Source of the DNA: Solibacillus sp045640265
Lineage (GTDB): Bacteria > Bacillota > Bacilli > Bacillales_A > Planococcaceae
Reading direction: 5' to 3'
DNA length: 5,847 bases
Assembly (NCBI GenBank): GCA_045640265.1
Contig: JAZUES010000298.1
Span: 1-5,847 of the forward strand
The notes beneath the pieces are model-generated. The model ran no database searches and was not told the origin of the DNA. It saw nothing but the letters and a program-made list of their open reading frames with translations. The number at the start of each line of letters is the position of its first letter. Within the stretch, counting starts at the first letter, position 1. A program made the translations under genes and the position numbers. Positions 1-4,664 of the stretch are shown here, in pieces.

Positions 1-140
1 TTACACGCTCAGCATTACAAAACGCAGCTTCTGTAGCAGCACTATTCTTAACAACAGAAGCAGTAGTAGCAGACATTCCAGAAGCTGGCGGCGGTATGCC
101 AGATATGGGTGGCATGGGCGGAATGCCAGGAATGATGTAA
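1..140 (+). CDS. groEL: Chaperonin GroEL (Hsp60), C-terminal end only
   Basis: This is the 3' end of groEL; the gene begins left of the window. The frame runs from base 3 (bases 1-2 finish a codon, probably GTT for Val) to TAA at 138-140 and gives 45 residues. They start TRSALQNAASVAALFLTTEA, the conserved end of the equatorial domain, continue through VVADIPE, and finish with the flexible Gly-Met-rich tail (GGGMPDM, then GGM repeats, ending PGMM). GroEL forms a double heptameric ring in the cytoplasm which, with GroES, folds proteins in an ATP-dependent cycle. In Bacillales it is normally the second gene of groES-groEL under CIRCE/HrcA control; that control region is outside the window. The tail is intact, with no sign of truncation or frameshift. 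Identification is essentially certain from the tail alone. Confidence 0.97.
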   Translation, partial: TRSALQNAASVAALFLTTEAVVADIPEAGGGMPDMGGMGGMPGMM

Positions 141-267
141 TCCTGTAGTATCAAGGGTTTACAGCATGTGCTAGGTTGAACTTTAGCCGTTATATCAGTT
201 ATATTTACGATTGTTATACAGCTTTTTTAAGAAGTAGTATAGCGCACAATTTATTCGATAAAGAATT
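141..267 (+). other. Untranslated stretch between groEL and its terminator
   Basis: About 127 bases separate the groEL stop from the first good terminator. No ORF with a ribosome binding site is visible. The only pattern I see is the hexamer GTTATA three times on the + strand (189-194, 198-203, 213-218), followed by a six-T run at 223-228 that has no convincing stem before it. It is probably 3' untranslated sequence of the groEL transcript. Confidence 0.4.
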
Positions 268-302
268 ACCACTTCTCAAGGTATTTTGGGAGGTGGTTTT
301 TT
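268..302 (+). terminator. Rho-independent terminator, probably of groESL
   Basis: The left arm ACCACTTCTCAA (268-279) pairs with TTGGGAGGTGGT (286-297), giving a 12-pair stem with two G-U pairs. The loop is 6 nt (280-285) and is followed by a six-T run (297-302). It lies 128 bp after the groEL stop on the same strand, with no other gene between, so it most likely ends the groESL transcript. Confidence 0.85.
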
Positions 303-434
303 ATGCTAATTTTTAATGCGATTACGGATAAATGCAAGGGCAACAGTACACTAATAAGGTTTAATTCAGTAAAATAAGGTATATTATATTTGTTGAATAG
401 ATTTCTTTAAGGATTAGAAAAGTAGGTGAACAAA

Positions 435-584
435 GTGGGAAAATATCAATTGGATACCAAAGGTAAGGTAGCTGTGACAAAGTATCATGAAAAAAACATG
501 CCTGCCAAATTTGATAAAAAACAGCAACTTGAAAAAATACGTGCGGAATATTTGAAAAAGAAGCAAGAACAAACAGATAAATAA
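435..584 (+). CDS. Small basic protein of unknown function (49 aa)
   Basis: This ORF begins with GTG at 435 and ends with TAA at 582-584. The start was chosen because AGGTG (424-428) lies six bases upstream; an in-frame stop at 423-425 allows only one other start, GTG at 426. The protein begins VGKYQLDTKGKVAVTKYHEK and is strongly basic (13 Lys, 1 Arg in 49 residues). Its second half (about residues 27-47) looks like one charged helix, with FDKKQQLEKI followed by a Lys/Gln-rich end. There is no signal peptide, membrane segment or cysteine, so it is probably a soluble cytoplasmic or spore-core protein. I do not recognise the family. It stands alone between the groEL terminator and its own terminator at 633-670. 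No promoter is convincing; TATATT at 385-390 is a possible -10 without a good -35. Whether it is expressed is inferred from the start signal, composition and terminator. Confidence 0.62.
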   Translation: MGKYQLDTKGKVAVTKYHEKNMPAKFDKKQQLEKIRAEYLKKKQEQTDK

Positions 585-589
585 TATAA

Positions 590-626
590 ATGAAATCATA
601 CAAGGGTTCAACCGCGATGATTTCAT
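590..626 (+). repeat. Stem-loop with 10-bp perfect arms after the small ORF
   Basis: ATGAAATCAT (590-599) is exactly complementary to ATGATTTCAT (617-626). The 17-nt loop can itself form a short GGT/ACC stem. The hairpin starts 6 bp after the small ORF's stop and just before the stronger terminator at 633-670. It lacks a T-run of its own, so it may protect the mRNA 3' end or act with the next hairpin. Confidence 0.55.
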
Positions 627-632
627 AATGCG

Positions 633-670
633 AAAAAAATGCTTAGTTCAAATTTAAACTAAGCATTTTT
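633..670. terminator. Bidirectional Rho-independent terminator between convergent genes
   Basis: The left arm AAAAATGCTTAGTT (635-648) is perfectly complementary to AACTAAGCATTTTT (657-670), with an 8-nt loop. The + strand has the T-run at 666-670. The A-run at 633-639 provides the T-run for transcription on the - strand. It can therefore end both the small ORF (435-584, +) and the SASP gene (787-1110, -), which converge here. Confidence 0.88.
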
Positions 671-786
671 ACATTAACCCTCTAATATTTCATGAGTTAC
701 CTCAAACACACTACCAACAAAAAGCAGCTTTGAGTACAAAAATATGATTCGTTTAGCAAAAGTCATTTTCCACTTTCTTGAAAGCT

Positions 787-1110
787 CTACTTATAAAAGT
801 GACTATTTTGGGAATTATAATGAAAAGGGTCCGGCAAAAAATCCCCATTGTGCTGTTCAGGCCAAGGAAGCATAAGTTGCTTTTGCATTACTTTTTCCCT
901 CTTTACCATTATAGGCACTAATTCTCGTTGTGACATCTGAGCTAATTGCATTTTTCCTAATTCAATTAGCCTTTTGGTCATTTCACCACCGATTTTGCCG
1001 TTCAATCTAGAGGGTAATTCACCTTTATCGATGGAATCGTAGTTCTCCAATCCAAATTCCGCTGCTATTTCTAATTTCATTTGTTGCAGTTTATTTTGTA
1101 TTTGGGTCAT
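787..1110 (-). CDS. Alpha/beta-type small acid-soluble spore protein (SASP) with C-terminal extension
   Basis: SASPs of this type coat spore DNA in the forespore, protect it from UV and chemicals, and are degraded by the GPR protease at germination. Both family signatures are present: MKLEIAAEFGL (residues 11-21), containing the E-I bond where GPR cuts, and SRLNGKIGGEMTKRLIE (residues 34-50), the DNA-binding second helix region. The start ATG at 1110-1108 has a strong GGGAGGTG site (complement of 1116-1123) five bases upstream. The protein is 107 aa, against about 60-75 for most family members. The excess is residues 58-107: a basic stretch (VPIMVKREKVMQ) followed by a Pro/aromatic/Asn-rich tail ending SQNSHFYK. 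The 8-residue linker between the two motifs is also of unusual sequence (NYDSIDKG), somewhat like minor SASPs of SspF type. The gene is monocistronic. The exact ssp symbol cannot be assigned. The family call is secure; the role of the tail is unknown. Confidence 0.9.
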   Translation of the reverse strand: MTQIQNKLQQMKLEIAAEFGLENYDSIDKGELPSRLNGKIGGEMTKRLIELGKMQLAQMSQRELVPIMVKREKVMQKQLMLPWPEQHNGDFLPDPFHYNSQNSHFYK

Positions 1111-1164
1111 TATCGCACCTCCCTTTCCATTAATATAAGCAGGTTTTAAAATAATATCCTCAGC

Positions 1165-1194
1165 TAGTATATGAGATAAATGGAAATCTTAACA
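1165..1194 (-). promoter_or_regulatory. Candidate forespore (sigma-G-like) promoter for the SASP gene
   Basis: Read on the - strand, TATACTA (complement of 1165-1171) matches six of seven bases of the sigma-G -10 consensus CATACTA. It lies 17 bp from a weak -35 match, TGTTAA (complement of 1189-1194). The position, roughly 55 bp before the start codon, fits. SASP genes are normally transcribed by sigma-G in the forespore, which is the main support; the -35 is poor. Confidence 0.4.
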
Positions 1195-1240
1195 TTTCAA
1201 TGATTTCTGTAAGGTTTTAAAAAAAGCGTTAAATTGGGAG

Positions 1241-1269
1241 TTTACACATTGTACTTTGTCTTTTATAAT
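1241..1269 (+). promoter_or_regulatory. Sigma-A-type promoter P1 for the SGNH/SLH gene
   Basis: TTTACA (1241-1246, five of six to consensus) is separated by exactly 17 bp from TATAAT (1264-1269, perfect). Transcription would begin near 1276, about 40 bp before the ATG at 1318. Confidence 0.65.
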
Positions 1270-1284
1270 CAAATACTCTATAAT
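1256..1284 (+). promoter_or_regulatory. Second sigma-A-type promoter P2, overlapping P1
   Basis: TTGTCT (1256-1261, four of six) is followed after 17 bp by a second perfect TATAAT (1279-1284). It is displaced 15 bp from P1, so its -35 lies inside the P1 spacer. Transcription would begin near 1291. The two promoters cannot easily be occupied at the same time. Confidence 0.6.
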
Positions 1285-1317
1285 TATGAACAGGTTTCAT
1301 AAAAAGGGAGGAATTGG

Positions 1318-2712
1318 ATGAAAAGGTTTAGTATATTTGCAGCATTACTATTAGTTTTACAATTAGTTTTGCCATTTTCAACAAATGTACAAGCAAAGGG
1401 AACAGAAGAACCACTAAACTATTTAGCGCTAGGGGATTCGTTAGCGGCTGGTATGAACGAGAATTACGAAATGGGATACGGCTATGCAGATTATATTGCC
1501 ATTCAATATGCAGATGAAGTAAATCCAATTCAATTCAATAAAGGTTTTTCATTTCCAGGCTATACGACAGTAAATGTTTTAAATGATATAAAAGCAAATG
1601 TAACAAAGAATATTTATGATTTAAGTGGTGCTTCGCAAAAAACAACAACTATCCAAAATGCAATTGAACAAGCAGATTTAATTACGCTTAGTGTTGGTGC
1701 GAATGATGTTTTAAAATATGTAGACCGCTCGGAATCAGGCCGATTTACATTTGATTTGCCAGCTGTTTTACAAACTATTCAAACTGTCTCAGCAAACTAT
1801 GAGGAAATTTTTGCTGAAATCAAAAAAATAAATCCAGAAGCAGACGTTGTAGTTATGGGCCTCTACAATCCATTCCCGTATTTACAAGATGCAGCGATTC
1901 AAACCCAACTTAATACTTTAGTTTCAACGATGAACAACACAATTAAAGCCGTTGTTGAAAAAAATGGAGGCATTTTTTCTGAAGTAGCAGATATTATTGC
2001 AAGTAATCATTTAAAATACTTACCAAATCCAAATAATGTTCATTTAGGTGAGGCAGGCTATGAAATCGTTGCCCAAAAAATAAAGTCGGATTATTTAACA
2101 GCGATACTAAATGATATCGAAAATGATGTTAATAATATTGATGATATTGTAACAGAAGAGGGAATCGATATGGATTACTTCCCAGATATCACAAAACATT
2201 GGGCACGAGAATATATTAATACAGCTTATAATTTAGGAATTTTAAAAGGGTATGATGACGGAACATTTAAGCCGAATGTGAGTATGTCACGTGTACAAGT
2301 TGTTTCAGTACTTGCTCGTGCGTTTGACTTAAAGGCAACAACATCAGCACCATTCAAAGACATTAGTCAATATGATCAACAAATACAAAGTGAAATTGCA
2401 GCGGCTTATGAAGCAGGGCTAATTAAAGAAAATGGTGGTTCGTTTAATCCCAAAGGCGAATTAACACGTACTCAGTTGGCGCTAATGTTACTGCGTTTAT
2501 CCAATAATTTAACGGGTGAAGAATACACATCGACAACATCAGCACCATTTAAAGATATCGTAAATTATGATGATGAAACAAAAATGGCAGTAAACTTTTT
2601 ATATGCTAGCGGTATTGTTGAAGGGACAAGTGGAACAACATTTGCTCCTGCAGAAAAGATAACACGTGCACAATTAGCTAAAATTATTATGTTATCATTA
2701 TCGAAACAGTAG
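1318..2712 (+). CDS. Secreted SGNH/GDSL-family esterase or lipase anchored by three SLH domains
   Basis: This is a predicted cell-surface ester hydrolase of 464 aa. Residues 1-26 are a signal peptide (MKRF, hydrophobic core, probable cut after NVQA). The SGNH domain (about 33-262) shows block I LALGDSLAAG with nucleophile Ser41, the block II Gly near 81 (FPGYTT), block III SVGAND with Asn129, and block V with His242 (NNVHLGEAGYE). The position three before that His, usually Asp, is Asn239. An acidic linker (263-286) leads to three SLH domains, about 288-338, 345-395 and 410-460, each opening with FPDI or FKDI and carrying an SRVQ, TRTQ or TRAQ motif. SLH triplets bind pyruvylated secondary cell-wall polymer, so the enzyme should sit in the S-layer zone. 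The ATG follows GGGAGG (1306-1311) at six bases. The gene is monocistronic, with two promoters upstream and a terminator at 2723-2764. The substrate is not evident; a lipid, an acylated wall polymer or a carbohydrate ester are all possible. Confidence 0.9.
   Translation: MKRFSIFAALLLVLQLVLPFSTNVQAKGTEEPLNYLALGDSLAAGMNENYEMGYGYADYIAIQYADEVNPIQFNKGFSFPGYTTVNVLNDIKANVTKNIYDLSGASQKTTTIQNAIEQADLITLSVGANDVLKYVDRSESGRFTFDLPAVLQTIQTVSANYEEIFAEIKKINPEADVVVMGLYNPFPYLQDAAIQTQLNTLVSTMNNTIKAVVEKNGGIFSEVADIIASNHLKYLPNPNNVHLGEAGYEIVAQKIKSDYLTAILNDIENDVNNIDDIVTEEGIDMDYFPDITKHWAREYINTAYNLGILKGYDDGTFKPNVSMSRVQVVSVLARAFDLKATTSAPFKDISQYDQQIQSEIAAAYEAGLIKENGGSFNPKGELTRTQLALMLLRLSNNLTGEEYTSTTSAPFKDIVNYDDETKMAVNFLYASGIVEGTSGTTFAPAEKITRAQLAKIIMLSLSKQ
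2338..2549 (+). repeat. 17-nt direct repeat at the start of SLH domains 2 and 3
   Basis: ACAACATCAGCACCATT occurs at 2338-2354 and again at 2533-2549, exactly 195 bp (65 codons) apart in the same frame. Both copies encode the peptide TTSAPF that opens an SLH domain, and similarity continues through the following KDI. Outside this segment the two domains have diverged at DNA level. Confidence 0.85.
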
Positions 2713-2722
2713 TATAAAAATA

Positions 2723-2764
2723 AAACGAGCGTTGAATGGACGGGGATCCATTCAACGCTCGTTT
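2723..2764. terminator. Strong bidirectional terminator shared by the SGNH and carboxylesterase genes
   Basis: A perfect 18-bp inverted repeat has arms 2723-2740 and 2747-2764, with outer AAACGAGCG/CGCTCGTTT and inner TGGA/TCCA. The loop is 6 nt (2741-2746). It begins 10 bp after the SGNH stop. A- and T-rich flanks on both sides make it usable from either strand, so it can also end the gene at 2810-3556. Confidence 0.88.
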
Positions 2765-2773
2765 ATTATATTA

Positions 2774-2797
2774 TTGCAAAAACGGGGGTTTTTGCAA
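2774..2797. terminator. Second hairpin just after the carboxylesterase stop
   Basis: TTGCAAAAAC (2774-2783) pairs perfectly with GTTTTTGCAA (2788-2797) around a GGGG tetraloop (CCCC on the - strand). It lies 12 bp past the carboxylesterase stop and before the shared terminator. Neither strand has a clear T-run right after the stem, so it may be an accessory terminator or an mRNA 3'-end stabiliser. Confidence 0.5.
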
Positions 2798-2809
2798 AGG
2801 GACACAAAA

Positions 2810-3556
2810 TTATTCATTCCACTTTAAACCTTCAAAGAAACGGTAAATTTCTTCAAATACCAATTCACGCTCTTTCCCTAATGTTAAAATGTGACCAGAG
2901 TTAATGAAAGTTTTCACAGATCGAATACGAGACTTAACAGAGTTATAAATTAAATCTGCACTTTCACAATAATATTCATCATCTTCTAGTCCACGTAAAA
3001 TATGGACGGGTGTTTGGATGACATTTAATTTTTCACTTGTATCATTAATTAGGCTTTGTAAATAATTTAACGAAGGCATTTTTACAAGTTCGGCAATTTT
3101 TGAGCGACTATCAACAGATTCATCATACGTTCCAGCTAATTTTTTATAGTTAATTGCATAATCGATGATACGATCTTGCAAGCTATCTGTATTTTTTGAC
3201 ATGGCAGGAGCAGACATGGTAACGATCGCCTTTATTGGACGTTCTTCACCCAGTTTTAAGGAGAAGATTCCACCAAGAGAAACGCCAGCTACCGCGATTT
3301 CTTCATAACCACGATTACGAAGCTCATCGTAGCCTTCGATAACACTATTCCACCAATCAATTGGATTGGAGTGAATCAATAAATCAGGACCACCGCCGTG
3401 GCCTTTATATAATGGTGCATGTACAGTGTAATTGCGATCGGCTAGGTATTTCCCTAAACGTTTTACATCATTTGTATTGCCAGTAAAACCGTGTAGCAAT
3501 AAGACAGCACGTTTTCCAGCTTCAATTGTAAAAGGTTTCGGCGCGATGAGTTTCAT
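2810..3556 (-). CDS. Intracellular carboxylesterase, alpha/beta-hydrolase of Est30/YvaK type
   Basis: This is a predicted carboxylesterase hydrolysing short- to medium-chain carboxylic esters in the cytoplasm. The 248-aa length fits the Est30/YvaK family (about 247 aa). Features in order: LLLHGFTG (residues 19-26, oxyanion-hole region), GHGG (52-55), nucleophile elbow GVSLGG with Ser93, a cap segment around 120-180, catalytic Asp192 within LRGLEDDEYY, and catalytic His222 in SGHILTLG. The triad therefore appears complete. There is no signal peptide. The start ATG (3556-3554) is preceded by AAAGGGG (complement of 3567-3573) at about 10 bases, slightly long but the only good site. In Bacillus the relative yvaK sits beside secG and rnr; here it stands alone, convergent with the SGNH gene and divergent from a lysR gene. 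No -10/-35 pair is convincing upstream. An alternative reading is a monoacylglycerol lipase of the same superfamily. Confidence 0.88.
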   Translation of the reverse strand: MKLIAPKPFTIEAGKRAVLLLHGFTGNTNDVKRLGKYLADRNYTVHAPLYKGHGGGPDLLIHSNPIDWWNSVIEGYDELRNRGYEEIAVAGVSLGGIFSLKLGEERPIKAIVTMSAPAMSKNTDSLQDRIIDYAINYKKLAGTYDESVDSRSKIAELVKMPSLNYLQSLINDTSEKLNVIQTPVHILRGLEDDEYYCESADLIYNSVKSRIRSVKTFINSGHILTLGKERELVFEEIYRFFEGLKWNE

Positions 3557-3652
3557 GTCTATAAGACCCCTTTGTGAAGTTTATTATGTCAAATTTATAA
3601 ATTTTTATGAAAAACTATTGAAATTTTGAAATTAATTTGATATGAAAACTAG

Positions 3653-3681
3653 TTGCTAACGACTATTATAAAAGGTATAAA
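3653..3681 (+). promoter_or_regulatory. Probable sigma-A promoter of the lysR-sel1 operon
   Basis: TTGCTA (3653-3658, four of six) is 17 bp from TATAAA (3676-3681, five of six). Transcription would begin near 3688, leaving about a 64-nt leader that contains the dyad at 3706-3724. Confidence 0.5.
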
Positions 3682-3705
3682 TGTATAAGTACAATTTATT
3701 ATATC

Positions 3706-3724
3706 TATTGTTTCGATTACAATA
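3706..3724. promoter_or_regulatory. Candidate LysR-type operator (TATTGT-N7-ACAATA)
   Basis: TATTGT (3706-3711) and ACAATA (3719-3724) form a perfect 6+7+6 dyad, and the core fits the LysR-family T-N11-A rule within TTGT-N7-ACAA. It lies 27 bp before the lysR start and roughly 20-35 bases downstream of the predicted transcription start, a position suited to autorepression. A third half site, ACAAT, is at 3691-3695. Binding by the adjacent LysR protein is inferred. Confidence 0.5.
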
Positions 3725-3751
3725 AGTTATTAATGATGTGAGGTATAAAAA

Positions 3752-4648
3752 ATGGAGATTGAACAACTACACTATTTCAAAATCGTTGCTACGATGCAAC
3801 ATATGACACGTGCGGCGGAAGTTTTATCGATTTCCCAACCGGCGTTAAGTAAGTCAATTTCGAACATTGAGCAAGTTTTGGGTGTTCCTTTATTTGATCG
3901 TGAAGGGCGCTCCATTTATTTAAATCGCTTTGGCCAACTTTTTTTGCAAAGTGTCAACATTATTTTAGACGAATTTGAACGAATTAAAGAAGAATTTGAA
4001 GATATTATTAAGCCAGGTTCAGGGGAAGTGTCATTTGGTTTTATTCATACACTGGGTATGGAAATTGTTCCTGAACTAATAGCAACTACATCCACAATAT
4101 TCCCCAATATGCAATTTTCATTAACACAGGCGACGTCATTAAATTTGTTAAAACGATTAGAAGAGGGCGCTATCGATTTATGCTTATCGCAAAATATTGA
4201 ATCCAAGGTAATTGAAATTATGACGGAAGAGCTCTTTGTTGAAGAACTTTTTGTTATTGTACCAAATACCCATCCACTCGCAAAAAGAACCACCATTCGT
4301 TTAGAGGAAATCAAGTCTGAGCCCTTTATCGCCATAAAAAAAGGAAACTCACTCCGTCAATTAGTAGATGAGTTTTTCTTAAATGAAGGGATTGAACTCA
4401 ATACAACATTTGCGGCGGAGGAAATGCATACGGTTGCAGGCTTCGTTAGTGCGGGTATGGGCGTATCACTCATTCCCAATATTAAAGGATTAGATGATTA
4501 TAAAGTAAAACGGTTGAAAGTGGATCCACCTTGTTATCGTTCTGTTGGGGTTTCATGGGCGAAAAATCGCTATTTACCTCCTGCGGCAATGGAATTCAAA
4601 CAATATTTAGTGGACTATTTTCAAAATCGAGAAGAACAGATGAAATAA
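3752..4648 (+). CDS. LysR-family transcriptional regulator
   Basis: This is a DNA-binding regulator of 298 aa, the normal length for the family. The N-terminal winged helix-turn-helix (residues 1-60) carries the typical pattern: LHYFKIVATMQHMTRAAEVL, then SISQPALSKSISNIEQVLG, then PLFDREGRSIYLN. A linker helix follows (about 62-88, rich in Glu, Phe and Ile). The effector-binding domain spans about 91-295, with VPELI (106-110), a GAIDLCL segment (139-145) and the conserved VSAGMGVSLIP (232-242). LysR proteins act as tetramers and respond to a small molecule that cannot be read from the sequence. The ATG follows GTGAGGT (3738-3744) at seven bases. The gene is divergent from the carboxylesterase and 16 bp ahead of the Sel1-repeat gene, so it may control itself and either neighbour (inference). 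The wing FDREGR recalls GltC, but not enough to assign that role. Confidence 0.92.
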   Translation: MEIEQLHYFKIVATMQHMTRAAEVLSISQPALSKSISNIEQVLGVPLFDREGRSIYLNRFGQLFLQSVNIILDEFERIKEEFEDIIKPGSGEVSFGFIHTLGMEIVPELIATTSTIFPNMQFSLTQATSLNLLKRLEEGAIDLCLSQNIESKVIEIMTEELFVEELFVIVPNTHPLAKRTTIRLEEIKSEPFIAIKKGNSLRQLVDEFFLNEGIELNTTFAAEEMHTVAGFVSAGMGVSLIPNIKGLDDYKVKRLKVDPPCYRSVGVSWAKNRYLPPAAMEFKQYLVDYFQNREEQMK

Positions 4649-4664
4649 GCTAGGAGGACTTACA

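Noticed and set aside
141..230. Possible attachment site or element end just after groEL
   Set aside because: The gap is longer than usual, but there is no integrase, no repeated core elsewhere in the window and no target duplication.
361..626. Two long minus-strand open frames across the small ORF region
   Set aside because: They overlap the better-supported + strand ORF at 435-584 and both run through the hairpins after it. Their hydrophobic content is what the antisense of a Lys-rich AT-biased gene gives, and no ribosome binding site stands out.
772..801. CACTTT/AAAGTG inverted repeat around the SASP stop codon
   Set aside because: The stem is short, the loop is 18 nt and it overlaps the end of the coding sequence. 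The strong terminator at 633-670 explains the 3' end better.
3587..3592. Perfect TTGACA hexamer on the minus strand upstream of the carboxylesterase
   Set aside because: No -10-like sequence lies 16-18 bp downstream; that position falls in the ribosome-binding region. It is not a usable promoter as it stands.
3591..3604. 14-bp perfect palindrome AAATTTATAAATTT
   Set aside because: It is made only of A and T in a very AT-rich gap, so such palindromes are expected by chance. No loop or spacing suggests an operator.
3432..3629. Plus-strand 65-codon frame over the carboxylesterase start
   Set aside because: Most of it is antisense to the conserved N-terminus of the esterase, and the remainder is AT-rich intergenic DNA.
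4045..4335. Minus-strand 96-codon frame inside lysR
   Set aside because: It lies wholly inside a clear LysR coding sequence, has no domain match I recognise, and is explained as the antisense shadow.
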